Below are positions 56,138 through 64,000 of a DNA stretch of 64,000 bases, piece by piece. The DNA is from Actinoplanes sp. NBRC 103695 (lineage in GTDB: Bacteria; Actinomycetota; Actinomycetes; Mycobacteriales; Micromonosporaceae): NCBI RefSeq assembly GCF_030269485.1, contig NZ_BSTL01000005.1, forward strand, positions 355,010 to 419,009, in the 5' to 3' direction. Made by a program: the position numbers and the translations under genes. The notes under the pieces were generated by a model. It was not told where the DNA came from, searched no databases, and worked only from the letters and a program-made list of their open reading frames with translations. Position 1 is the stretch's first letter. Each line of letters opens with the position of its first letter.

Positions 56138-57442
56138 ATGGAGTTGGTTTCGGACGAGCAGCTGAGCGACTTCGTCTGGCGGGGCGTACGCGGGACCGGC
56201 GCCGGCGCGGCGTCGTTCGTGCTCGGCGTGCTCAACTTCCCGCTCTTCGTGCTGTGGCTGGCCGCCCTGATCGTCGGCCTGATCCCGGGCCTGGGTCAGG
56301 TCGTCCTGCCGTTGATGACCCGCCTCGTCCGGGCCCGCGCCGACCTGGAGCGGCGCCGGTCCACCAAGCGCGGCATCCCGATCGCCACGCCCTACGCGCC
56401 GCGCCCGGCGAAGAGCTACCCGGTCGGCTGGCGGCGTTTCCGCTGGATCCTCCAGGACGTGGCGACGTGGCGTGACTTCGCCTGGCTGATCCCCGGCGCG
56501 ATCGCCGGGGTGGTGCTCGGCGCGGTGTCGATGGCGCTGCCGATCTACGGCTTCGAGGGCATCTTCCTGATCCCGCTCTGGGTCTGGCTGGGTACGGGCT
56601 GGTACGGCTACGGCGCGATCTGGCCGATCGAGTCCGTCGGCGACGGCTTCCTGTCCCTGCCGCAGGGCGCCGTGATCCTCGCCCTCGCCCTGCTCACGGC
56701 GCCCTGGCTGCGGTCCGCCGAGGCCTGGTTCGCGCGGCTGTTCCTGGCGCCGACCCGGGCCGCCGAGCTGCGCCTGCGGGTGGCGCAGCTGACCGAGACC
56801 CGGGCCGACACGGTCGACGCGCAGGCCGCCGAGCTGCGCCGGATCGAGCGTGACCTGCACGACGGCGCGCAGGCCCGGCTCTCCTCGCTGGGCATGACCA
56901 TCGGGCTGGCCGAAGAGCTGATGGAACGCGACCCGGCGGCCGCCCGCAAGCTGCTGGCCGAGGCCCGGGACGCCAGCCACACCGCCCTGATCGAGCTGCG
57001 GCACCTGGTCCGCGGCATCCATCCGCCGGTGCTGGCCGAGCGCGGGCTGGACGGCGCGGTGCGCGCGCTCGCGCTGAGCCTGCCGGTGCCGACGGTGGTG
57101 GACGGCGGCGTGCTCGGGCGGCTGGAGACGCCGGTCGAGTCGGCCTGCTATTTCGTGGTCGCCGAGGCGCTCGCGAACATCGTCAAGCACAGCGGCGCGA
57201 CCAGCGCCTGGATCAGCATCCGGCACGAGGCTGACCTGCTGGTGCTGATGGTCGGCGACGACGGGCGCGGCGGCGCCGACCCGTCCCGCGGGACCGGCCT
57301 GCACGGAATGGGCCGTCGCCTGGCCGCATTCGATGGCACGATGTCGCTGTCCAGCCCTCCGGGCGGCCCGACCGTCGTGACCATGGAGCTGCCGTGCGCG
57401 TTGTCATCGCCGAAGACCTCGCCCTCCTCCGGGACGGCCTGA
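56138..57442 (+). CDS. Sensor histidine kinase, NarL-partner (HisKA_3) type
   Basis: The 434-residue kinase has an N-terminal sensor-type region with about four to five hydrophobic segments (residues 25-220), then a HisKA_3 helix with the phospho-accepting His in 'RRIERDLHDGAQARL' (about residue 250). The ATPase follows: 'VVAEALANIVKHSG' (N box) and 'GDDGRGGADPSRGTGLHGMG' (G1 and G2). It autophosphorylates and passes phosphate to the regulator encoded next, whose start lies 49 bp inside its 3' end. The ATG at 56138 is chosen by homology. Confidence 0.9.
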   Translation: MELVSDEQLSDFVWRGVRGTGAGAASFVLGVLNFPLFVLWLAALIVGLIPGLGQVVLPLMTRLVRARADLERRRSTKRGIPIATPYAPRPAKSYPVGWRRFRWILQDVATWRDFAWLIPGAIAGVVLGAVSMALPIYGFEGIFLIPLWVWLGTGWYGYGAIWPIESVGDGFLSLPQGAVILALALLTAPWLRSAEAWFARLFLAPTRAAELRLRVAQLTETRADTVDAQAAELRRIERDLHDGAQARLSSLGMTIGLAEELMERDPAAARKLLAEARDASHTALIELRHLVRGIHPPVLAERGLDGAVRALALSLPVPTVVDGGVLGRLETPVESACYFVVAEALANIVKHSGATSAWISIRHEADLLVLMVGDDGRGGADPSRGTGLHGMGRRLAAFDGTMSLSSPPGGPTVVTMELPCALSSPKTSPSSGTA

Positions 57443-58029
57443 CCCGGATCCTGGAGGCGTTCGAGTTCACTGTGGTGGCGGCCGTGGACAACGGCCCCGC
57501 CCTGCTGCCGGCGCTGGTCGAGCACCGGCCCGACGTCGCGATCGTCGACGTGCGGCTGCCGCCCACGTTCACCGACGAGGGCTTGCAGGCGGCGATCGCC
57601 GCGCGTACCGAAGTCCCCGGTATGCCGATCCTGATCCTGTCCCAGCACGTCGAGCCGTTGTACGCCCGGGAGCTGCTCACCGACCGGACCGGCGGCATCG
57701 GCTACCTGCTGAAGGACCGGGTGTCCAATGTGGCCCAGTTCGTCGATGCGGTGCGCCGGGTGGCGGGCGGCGGCACGGCACTGGACCCGGAGGTGGTGTC
57801 GCAGCTGCTCGCCCGCCGCGAGCCGCTGGCCGTGCTCACCGCCCGCGAGCGCGAGGTGCTCGGTCAGATGGCCGAGGGCCGGTCCAACGCCGCCATCGCC
57901 GGCAAGCTCTTCGTCACCGAGAAGGCGGTGAGCAAGCACATCAACAACATCTTCACGAAGCTGGGCATGGCGCAGTCGGACGACGACAACCGCCGGGTCC
58001 TCGCGGTACTGACCTATCTCAACGGCTGA
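57394..58029 (+). CDS. NarL/LuxR-type response regulator
   Basis: The 211-residue regulator has a receiver domain with the acceptor Asp in 'VAIVDVRLPP' (about residue 52) and Lys in 'YLLKDRV', and a LuxR helix-turn-helix ('LTAREREVLGQMAEGRSNAA', 'VTEKAVSKHINNIFTKLG'). The GTG start at 57394 lies within the kinase gene, so the two are translationally coupled. Its last codons form the first copy of a 17-bp tandem repeat. A paralogous pair is encoded 2 kb downstream. Confidence 0.92.
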   Translation: MRVVIAEDLALLRDGLTRILEAFEFTVVAAVDNGPALLPALVEHRPDVAIVDVRLPPTFTDEGLQAAIAARTEVPGMPILILSQHVEPLYARELLTDRTGGIGYLLKDRVSNVAQFVDAVRRVAGGGTALDPEVVSQLLARREPLAVLTAREREVLGQMAEGRSNAAIAGKLFVTEKAVSKHINNIFTKLGMAQSDDDNRRVLAVLTYLNG

Positions 58030-58062
58030 CCTATCTCAACGGCTGACCTATCTCAACGGCTG
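58012..58062. repeat. 17-bp tandem repeat at the 3' end of the response regulator
   Basis: ACCTATCTCAACGGCTG repeats exactly at 58012, 58029 and 58046. The first copy holds the last codons and stop of the response regulator; the third overlaps the stop of the convergent BNR gene. Confidence 0.9.
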
Positions 58063-59111
58063 AGCCTCAGCTTCGCGATCCGGCCGTTGGCGCCGGAGGC
58101 CCAGCAGGACAGGTCGGGCGCGCAGAACACCGAGTCGAAGCTGCCGGTGTCGAACCGCCTCCAGGTGCGGCCGCCGTCGTAGGTGATGTCGCTGCCGGTC
58201 GGGCCGACGGCGAGCGCCACCGGGAGCAGGCCGAGCCAGTCGGCGCCGGAGCGGTACTCGCCGGGAACGGTCCGCGACACGGTCCAGGTGCGGCCGCCGT
58301 TGCTCGTGGTGGCGGCTCCGTCCGGCGCGCTGGTCTCGGCCGCGTAGTCGCCGCCGACCGCGAGGCCGTGCCACGGGTCCTTGAAGGCGAGGCTGTAGAT
58401 GCCCGCGCTCGGACCGCTGGGCAGCGGGCTCGCGGTGACCGACCAGGAGCGCCCGCCGTCGGTGGTCCCGAACACCCGGGACAGCGCGCCGCCACCGGTC
58501 GCGAACCAGGCCCGCCCGGCGCCGAAGTGATCGGCGGTCACCAGGCAGGTGCCGCTGGCCGCGAACGCGAACTCGCCGGGCAGCGCGTCCGGCATCCCGG
58601 TGGCCGGGCGGACCGCCCAGGTCTTCCCGCCGTCCGACGTCGCCAGGATGCGGAACTTGCCGCCGACCGGGTCGGACAGGGCCAGGCCGTTGCGCTTGTC
58701 GAGGAAGGTGACGCAGTCGTAGAAGGCGGCCGGCTCGTCGTTGCGGAACGCCTCGTCCCACGTGCGCCCGCCGTCGCCGGTGCGGTAGATCCGGGAGTCC
58801 TCGCCCTCACCGATGGTCAGCGCCACCGCGTGCTTCGCGTCGAACGCCTCGATGTCGCGGAACTGCAGCGCCTCGGTGCCGGCCGGCCTGACGCTCGCCC
58901 AGTGCCGGCCGCCGTCGACGGTCCGCAGGATCGTGCCGGCCGAACCGGCGGCCCAGGCGACCTTGTCGCTGACCGGTGCGAGCCCGCGGAAGCGCGCGGT
59001 GACGCCGGTGTCGGTGAGCTGCCACGTCGGTCCGGGGGTGGTGAACCCGGCGTTGGAGGCGATGACGGCCAGGCCGAGGGCCGCAACGGCAAGCACGCGT
59101 GTCGATCTCAT
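58053..59111 (-). CDS. Exported BNR/sialidase-like beta-propeller protein
   Basis: The 352-residue protein has an N-terminal signal peptide (about residues 1-25) and at least four Asp-box/BNR repeats ('TVDGGRHWASV', 'TGDGGRTWDEA', 'TSDGGKTWAVR', 'TTDGGRSWSVT', 'TSNGGRTWTVS', 'TYDGGRTWRRF'). This matches YCF48/photosystem-II-stability-like or oxidoreductase-annotated propellers. It is probably a secreted binding protein; no catalytic residues can be assigned. It lies between two two-component pairs but on the opposite strand. Confidence 0.85.
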   Translation of the reverse strand: MRSTRVLAVAALGLAVIASNAGFTTPGPTWQLTDTGVTARFRGLAPVSDKVAWAAGSAGTILRTVDGGRHWASVRPAGTEALQFRDIEAFDAKHAVALTIGEGEDSRIYRTGDGGRTWDEAFRNDEPAAFYDCVTFLDKRNGLALSDPVGGKFRILATSDGGKTWAVRPATGMPDALPGEFAFAASGTCLVTADHFGAGRAWFATGGGALSRVFGTTDGGRSWSVTASPLPSGPSAGIYSLAFKDPWHGLAVGGDYAAETSAPDGAATTSNGGRTWTVSRTVPGEYRSGADWLGLLPVALAVGPTGSDITYDGGRTWRRFDTGSFDSVFCAPDLSCWASGANGRIAKLRLSR

Positions 59112-59208
59112 GCGGCGGAACCTACCACCGGGAGGGAGAAAACCGCCCTGTGAGCTGACCGGCGTACCGGCTTATCCTCCACGACCCGGCACTGGCAGCG
59201 TCGAGGAC

Positions 59209-59964
59209 ATGAAAACGCGCATCATCGAAGCCCCCGTCCGCCGGAACTGGATCGCCCGCCACCGGCTGGTCTCCTTCTTCGTCCTCGCCTACGCACTGGC
59301 CTGGTGCATGGTGCCGTTCGGACAGTTCCAGGCCGTCGGCGCGCTGATCGCCGCCGTCATCGTGATCGCGGTGGCCGACGGCCGGGCCGGCTTCAAAGAT
59401 CTCGGCCGCCGGCTGATCAAGTGGCGGGTGCCCTGGTACTACTACGCGTTCGCGCTGCTCGTGCCGCTCGTCGTGCGGGCGGTGTCGAGCGGCCTGAACA
59501 GCGCGCCCGGCCCGGACTGGGCGCACCTGTCATGGAGCACTTTCGCCCTGTGGTTCCTGGTCCGGATGGTCAACCCGCTGGACGGGCCGATGGCCGAGGA
59601 GCCGTCGTTCCGCGGCTACGCCGTGACCCGCATGCCGGCCCGGCTGCGCTCCGCGGCCCTTCTCGGCGTCCTCATCGCCGGCTGGCATCTGCCGCTCGCG
59701 GCGGAGATCGGGGTGGCCGGGTTCGGCAGCACCTTCGTCATCACCTTCGTGTACGTGTGGCTGTTCCGCCGCACCGGCGGCAGCGTGCTGCTGACCTTGA
59801 TCCTGCACAGTGCCCAGGGCTTCATCACGTTCACCGACCTCGGTTACTCCGGCGCCGGTCTGGCCCGGCAGGAGTGGATCGAGTTCGCCGCCTGGACGAT
59901 CATCGCGTTGACGCTGGTGGTGACCGATCGCGACGCCTTCCGGAGGCCGGTGGATGCGGCGTAG
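59209..59964 (+). CDS. CPBP-family intramembrane glutamic endopeptidase
   Basis: The 251-residue membrane protein has six to seven hydrophobic segments and the CPBP (CaaX protease/bacteriocin-processing) motifs: 'EEPSFRGY' (EExxxR; about residue 135), 'GWHLPLAA' and 'LILHSAQGF'. It cleaves within or near the membrane; the substrate is unknown. GAGGAC precedes ATG 59209. Its stop overlaps the start of the second histidine kinase by 11 bp, so they may form one operon. Confidence 0.85.
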   Translation: MKTRIIEAPVRRNWIARHRLVSFFVLAYALAWCMVPFGQFQAVGALIAAVIVIAVADGRAGFKDLGRRLIKWRVPWYYYAFALLVPLVVRAVSSGLNSAPGPDWAHLSWSTFALWFLVRMVNPLDGPMAEEPSFRGYAVTRMPARLRSAALLGVLIAGWHLPLAAEIGVAGFGSTFVITFVYVWLFRRTGGSVLLTLILHSAQGFITFTDLGYSGAGLARQEWIEFAAWTIIALTLVVTDRDAFRRPVDAA

Positions 59965-61603
59965 CGTGTCGGCCATGCCGAAGCCCGGAGGGCGGACAGC
60001 GCTCGGCGCTGCTCTGCTCGCCGGGCAGGCGGCGGTGGCCGTCGCCGGGATCCGGCAGGGCGTCGCGCCCGTTCACGTCGCGGCGGTCTGCTGGCTGACC
60101 GCGGCGTACACGGTGAGCGGCCTGATCGCCTGGCGGCACCGGCCGGGCAACCGGTTCGGGCCGCTGATGGTGCTCACCGGGGCGGGTTCCCTGGCCAGCT
60201 CGGTGAGCTGGCTGCATCAGATCGGGCTCGTGGCCGACCTGGTGCCGCTCATCCTGATCGTGCACGTCTTCCTGTCGTACCCCTCCGGTCGTCTCACCAG
60301 CCGCCTCGCGCGTGTCCTCCTCGGGATCGGCTACGTCGCCGCCGTCGGGGTGCATGTCGTGTCGGTGGCTCTCGACTTCCCCGCCGTGCTCTACCAGGGC
60401 GAACTGCTGCTGGTCGGTGCGGTCGCCCTGGCCGGCGCGGCCCTGATGGTCGCGCGGCGCCGGACCCGTCCGCTGCGCCGGTCACTGACGGTGCTGATCG
60501 ACGCGTTCACCCTCGGCCTGGTGATGATCGCCGTCCTGCTGGTCGTCGGGGTGCTCGGCGGTCCGGCCTTCCCGGCCGTGCAGCGGCTGGCGATCGTGCT
60601 GCTCGGGGTGGCGCCGGTCGTGTTCCTCGCCGGGCTGCTGCAGGCCCGGCTGGCCCGTGGGTCGATCGGCGATCTGGTGCTCGAGCTGCGCGAGGACCCG
60701 GCAGATCTGGGCACGCCGCTCGCCCGGGCCCTGCGCGACCCGTCCTTGCGGCTGCTCTACTGGCTGCCCGACTTCGACGCCTGGGCGGGGGAGGACGGCC
60801 GTCCCGCCACGCTGCCGGACGACCCGGACCGGGTGACCGTGATCGAGGAGCACCGGACGCCGGTGGCCGCGCTGGTGCACGACCCGGCCCTGCGCGACGA
60901 GGCGGACCTGCTGGCGGCGGTCACCGCGGCGGCCGCGATCGCGGTGCGTACCGGCCGGTTGCAGGCGCAGCTCCGGGCGAACGTGGAGGAACTGCGCGGC
61001 TCCCGGGCCCGGGTGGCCGAGGCCGGCCGGCGTGAGCGCCGCCGCCTGGAACGCGACCTGCACGACGGCGCCCAGCAGCGGCTGGTCGCGCTGTCCCTCA
61101 ACCTCGGCGTGCTGCAGACCCGCCTCGGCGACGACGCCGACGCGCTGGCCCTGGTGCGCGAGGCCCGCGCCGAGATCGCGACGTCGCTGGCCGAGTTGCG
61201 GGACGTCGCGCACGGCCTGCACCCCGCCGTGGTGTCCGCGCACGGCCTCGCGGTGGCGCTGGAGTCGCTGACGGTCCGCGCACCCGTGCCCGTGCGGCTG
61301 ACCGTCGACCTGGGCTGCTCTCCGTCGGAAGCGGTCGAGGTGGCCGCGTACTACGTGGTGTCCGAGTGCCTGACCAACGTCGGTAAGCACGCCGCGGCCT
61401 CGTCGGCGACCGTCGACGTGCGATCGTCCGAGGGCACGCTGGTCATCGAGGTCGTCGACGACGGGCGCGGCGGCGCCGACGCGGAGCGCGGCAGCGGCCT
61501 CCGCGGCCTGGCCGACCGGGTGGAGACGCTGGGCGGCCGGCTGCGGGTGTGGACACCTCCGGATCAAGGCACGAGGGTACGAGCGGAGCTCCCATGCGAG
61601 TAG
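59954..61603 (+). CDS. Sensor histidine kinase, NarL-partner (HisKA_3) type
   Basis: The 549-residue kinase has about seven or eight hydrophobic segments in residues 15-235, then a GAF-poor linker. A HisKA_3 helix carries the acceptor His in 'RRLERDLHDGAQQRL' (about residue 371), and the ATPase domain has 'VVSECLTNVGKHAA' and 'VVDDGRGGADAERGSGLRGL'. The start ATG 59954 has GGAGG nine bp upstream and overlaps the CPBP gene. It is paralogous to the kinase at 56138 and is coupled to the regulator that follows. Confidence 0.9.
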   Translation: MRRSVSAMPKPGGRTALGAALLAGQAAVAVAGIRQGVAPVHVAAVCWLTAAYTVSGLIAWRHRPGNRFGPLMVLTGAGSLASSVSWLHQIGLVADLVPLILIVHVFLSYPSGRLTSRLARVLLGIGYVAAVGVHVVSVALDFPAVLYQGELLLVGAVALAGAALMVARRRTRPLRRSLTVLIDAFTLGLVMIAVLLVVGVLGGPAFPAVQRLAIVLLGVAPVVFLAGLLQARLARGSIGDLVLELREDPADLGTPLARALRDPSLRLLYWLPDFDAWAGEDGRPATLPDDPDRVTVIEEHRTPVAALVHDPALRDEADLLAAVTAAAAIAVRTGRLQAQLRANVEELRGSRARVAEAGRRERRRLERDLHDGAQQRLVALSLNLGVLQTRLGDDADALALVREARAEIATSLAELRDVAHGLHPAVVSAHGLAVALESLTVRAPVPVRLTVDLGCSPSEAVEVAAYYVVSECLTNVGKHAAASSATVDVRSSEGTLVIEVVDDGRGGADAERGSGLRGLADRVETLGGRLRVWTPPDQGTRVRAELPCE

Positions 61604-62238
61604 CGATAGCCGAGGACAGCGTCCTGTTGCGCGAGGGCATCGCGAGGCTGCTGGCCGACGCGGGCTTCGATGTGACGACGAAGTGCGGCGACGCCGACCA
61701 GCTCCGCGCCGAGCTCGAGGTCTCCCTGCCGAACGTGGTGATCATGGACATCCGCCTGCCGCCCACCCACACCGACGAGGGCCTGCGCGCCGCCATCGAC
61801 CTGCGCGCCGCGCATCCCGGCCTGGCCGTGCTCGTCCTCTCCCAGTACGTCGAGGTGGGCCTGGCCATGCAGCTGCTGGCCGACTCGGCGGACGGCGTCG
61901 GCTACCTCCTGAAGGACCGGATCAGCGACGTCCCGTCGTTCGTGTCCGCGCTCCGCCGGGTGGCCGCGGGCGGCTCGGCGATCGACCCCACGATCGTCTC
62001 CACCCTGCTGTCCCGCCGCCGCCGGGACGATCCGCTGGCCGTGCTGACGCCCCGCGAGCGCGAGGTCCTCGAGCTGATGGCGTCGGGCACCTCCAACCAG
62101 GGCATCGCCGACCGCCTGAGCGTCACCCTGCGGGCGGCGGAGAAGTACGTCTCCAGCATCTTCACCAAGCTGGGCATCCCCGCCACCCGCAGCGAGTCCC
62201 GCCGCGTCCTGGCCGTCCTGCTCTTCCTGCGCACCTGA
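61594..62238 (+). CDS. NarL/LuxR-type response regulator
   Basis: The 214-residue regulator has acceptor Asp in 'VVIMDIRLPPTHTDEG', Lys in 'YLLKDRI' and a LuxR helix-turn-helix ('LTPREREVLELMASGTSNQG', 'VTLRAAEKYVSSIFTKLG'). It starts inside the last codons of the kinase gene (10-bp overlap), with GGAG six bp before ATG 61594. It is a close paralogue of the regulator at 57394; recognition-helix residues differ, so target promoters may differ. Confidence 0.92.
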   Translation: MRVAIAEDSVLLREGIARLLADAGFDVTTKCGDADQLRAELEVSLPNVVIMDIRLPPTHTDEGLRAAIDLRAAHPGLAVLVLSQYVEVGLAMQLLADSADGVGYLLKDRISDVPSFVSALRRVAAGGSAIDPTIVSTLLSRRRRDDPLAVLTPREREVLELMASGTSNQGIADRLSVTLRAAEKYVSSIFTKLGIPATRSESRRVLAVLLFLRT

Positions 62239-62318
62239 GCAGTCCATCCAGCCAGCTGTACTCGTGGCGGGCAGTCAGCGGGATCGATCTCGGACGCCGA
62301 TGTTCCTACGGTTTCCCC

Positions 62319-63881
62319 ATGCGAAAAATCATCTCGTCGGCCATCGCGGTCGTGGCGGCGCTCGGGGCCGGGGTCGTGACCACGGCGTTCATCCCGGCCG
62401 AGGCCTCGACGGCGCCGCGGCCCGCCGCCTCGAAACTCCGCTGGGGCGCCTGCCCGAGCGGTGCGCCGGCCCCTCAGCAGTGCACGACCCTGCGGGTGCC
62501 GCTCGACTACCGCCAGCCGCGCGGACGCACCATCGCCGTCGAGGTCTCCCGGATCCCGGCCGCCGACCCGGCGAAGCGCAAGGGCGTCCTGCTGACCAAC
62601 GGCGGCGGCCCCGGCCCCAGCCTCGACGTACCCACCGCGCTCGGCGGCCTGCTGCCCGCCGAGGTGCGCGACAGCTACGACCTGGTGGCCTTCGACCCGC
62701 GCGGCATCGGCTACAGCACGCCGATCAGCTGTGGCCGCGGCGGCGACGAGCTGGTCCGGGACCTGCAGTTCTCGATCCTGTCCTTCCCGGCCGCCGACGG
62801 TTCGATCGACGCCAACGTGGCCTACGCCAAGCGGATGGCCCGGCAGTGCGCCGCGAACTCCGGCGACCTGCTGCCGCACGTGACGACCGCGAACGTGGCC
62901 CGTGACATGGACCAGATCCGGCGCGCGCTGGGCGAGCGGACGGTGTCCTACTACGGCATCTCCTGGGGCACCTATGTCGGCTCGCTCTACCGCGAGCTCT
63001 TCCCGCAGACCGTCGACCGGATGGTGATCGACAGCTCGGTGGACCCGAACGTTCGCGGCTACGACGACTTCCTGACGTTCAGCGGCGCCATGGAGGACCG
63101 CTGGCCCGACCTCGCTGCGTTCGGGGCCGCCAACGCCGGCACCGTCCACCTCGGCGGCACCGTGCGGGAGGTCCGGAAGAACTACTTGGCCCTGGCCGCG
63201 AAGCTGGACCGTCATCCGGTCACGCTGGCCGAGACCAAGGCGCCGATCAACGGCAACTTCCTGCGGCTGTTCACGTGGCAGCTCTCCTACAGCGACGCCA
63301 GCCTGATCGGCACGCCGGAGGCGCCGGCGCCGATGGGACAGTTCTGGGCGGCCGCGGGCAACGCCGCCGCGGGCAAGGCCACCGCCGCGGACCGGGCCGT
63401 CCTGGCCGGGCTCGCCAACGACCTGCTCGTCCACGGCACCCTGCCGAACGTGCCGCAGGACAACCTCTTCTCGTCCGGCTGGGCGTTCGCCTGCGGCGAT
63501 GTGGCGTGGCCGCGGGATGTCCGGACGTACGCCAGCAACACCGCGGCCGACCGGGCCGAGTTCCCGCTGACCGCCGGTGCTCCCGCGAACTACGCGCCCT
63601 GCTCGGCCTGGTCCGTGCGGCCGGACGCCCCCGAGCCGACGGTCGAGCCGCTCGGCCGGCGGAACGTGCTGATCCTGCAGAACGAGCGCGACCCGGCGAC
63701 CCCGCTGCGCACCGCCCAGGGCATGCGCCGGGCGTTGGGCCGGGACGCGGTGCTGGTCACCGTCGACGCGGGCGGCCACGGCGTGCTCATCCACCCGCGG
63801 CCGAACGACTGCGCGATCGGCGCCCTGGAGGCGTACCTGGTCGACGGTGATCTCCCCGCGAAGGACAAGTCCTGCGGTTGA
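62319..63881 (+). CDS. Exported alpha/beta hydrolase, tripeptidyl aminopeptidase (TAP)-like
   Basis: The 520-residue exported protein has a signal peptide (about residues 1-30, ending 'PAEAST') and an alpha/beta-hydrolase fold of the SlpD/SlpE/TAP family. Motifs are 'LLTNGGGPGPSLDV' (oxyanion), 'DLVAFDPRGIGYS', the nucleophile Ser in 'YYGISWGTYVG' (about residue 214) and the catalytic His in 'DAGGHGVLIHP'. Such enzymes trim tripeptides from proteins outside the cell. The ATG at 62319 is chosen because the signal peptide starts there. Confidence 0.88.
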   Translation: MRKIISSAIAVVAALGAGVVTTAFIPAEASTAPRPAASKLRWGACPSGAPAPQQCTTLRVPLDYRQPRGRTIAVEVSRIPAADPAKRKGVLLTNGGGPGPSLDVPTALGGLLPAEVRDSYDLVAFDPRGIGYSTPISCGRGGDELVRDLQFSILSFPAADGSIDANVAYAKRMARQCAANSGDLLPHVTTANVARDMDQIRRALGERTVSYYGISWGTYVGSLYRELFPQTVDRMVIDSSVDPNVRGYDDFLTFSGAMEDRWPDLAAFGAANAGTVHLGGTVREVRKNYLALAAKLDRHPVTLAETKAPINGNFLRLFTWQLSYSDASLIGTPEAPAPMGQFWAAAGNAAAGKATAADRAVLAGLANDLLVHGTLPNVPQDNLFSSGWAFACGDVAWPRDVRTYASNTAADRAEFPLTAGAPANYAPCSAWSVRPDAPEPTVEPLGRRNVLILQNERDPATPLRTAQGMRRALGRDAVLVTVDAGGHGVLIHPRPNDCAIGALEAYLVDGDLPAKDKSCG

Positions 63882-63882
63882 C

Positions 63883-64000
63883 GTGAGCAGATGGCGTTAC
63901 GCCGACGGGCTGATCTACCGGCTCGTCGGCGCCGCGCTGAGCTACCACTGTTTCGCTACAGATCCGGTGCGTGCTGCCGATGCATCCCTTCGAGGAGGGA
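63883..64000 (+). other. Window edge: open frame and ribosome-binding site of the next gene
   Basis: GTG 63883 opens a frame to the window end without a stop, but it has no ribosome-binding site and matches nothing I recognise. A strong GAGGAGGG at 63992-63999 suggests that the next real gene starts just beyond the window. Confidence 0.3.

Overview
This 64 kb window has very high G+C and uses GTG or TTG starts freely. Almost every gene belongs to a family typical of actinobacteria: Lsr2, mycothiol-type maleylpyruvate isomerase relatives, BsaP next to BioB, MmyB-like XRE regulators and NarL-type two-component pairs. The overall style fits Micromonosporaceae and most resembles Actinoplanes. That placement is inference from gene content, because the window carries no rRNA. 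It reads as ordinary chromosome with a few decayed or acquired patches.

Layout. 0-10 kb: a SnoaL-like fragment, a diacylglycerol-kinase-family lipid kinase and a GAF protein. Then come an ECF sigma/anti-sigma pair followed by three exported proteins (a repeat lipoprotein, a DUF4142 protein and a Gly/Asn-rich secreted protein), an AlkA-type DNA glycosylase and a CNNM/CorC membrane protein. 9.6-11.2 kb: an SDR divergent from its likely XRE regulator. 11.3-18.5 kb: the most striking block, a tight minus-strand run of herA, sbcD, sbcC and nurA. This is the archaeal-style DNA end-resection set, with a RibD-type reductase just upstream and three DnaA-box-like 9-mers in the gap. 18.7-22.7 kb: a LacI regulator, an ACT protein, an ACT-GNAT fusion and a GNAT acetyltransferase.

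23-27 kb: biotin genes, bsaP and bioB on the minus strand facing away from bioF and bioD on the plus strand. bioD has a roughly 325-residue low-complexity N-terminal extension. 27-34 kb: regulator/target pairs (TetR with an NAD-binding protein; TetR with an MFS pump that shares two copies of one operator), a SpoU RNA methyltransferase, a ROK-HAD pair and a methyltransferase next to a decayed gene. 34-38 kb: a 1032-residue GGDEF-EAL protein, an SDR and Lsr2. 38.5-41.8 kb: a GMC oxidoreductase divergent from an acyl-CoA synthetase.

41.8-43.9 kb: a lower-GC patch with an N-terminally truncated PIN toxin, a hypothetical gene and a small GntR regulator, followed by a FAD-monooxygenase remnant. 43.9-46.9 kb: a BadF-type sugar kinase divergent from an RpiR regulator, then a secreted GH16-like hydrolase with a chitin-binding tail. 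This suggests amino-sugar or glucan use. 46.9-52.5 kb: an acyl-CoA synthetase, a small membrane protein, and a TAXI-type TRAP transporter (fused permease plus binding lipoprotein). 52.5-53.6 kb: a 39-codon gene with its own terminator, then a tRNA cluster. The cluster holds tRNA-Ala(UGC), tRNA-Tyr(GUA) and two tRNA-like genes with leucine anticodons but no long variable arm, preceded by a 19-bp tandem array resembling the tRNA 5' half. 54-64 kb: a quinone-oxidoreductase-like dehydrogenase, a fatty acid desaturase, two paralogous histidine kinase/response regulator pairs flanking a BNR-repeat protein and a CPBP protease, and an exported TAP-like peptidase.

A recurring feature is short tandem repeats at gene 3' ends and in intergenic gaps (16, 15, 23, 54, 19 and 17 bp units). 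Two of these arrays copy the end of an adjacent gene.
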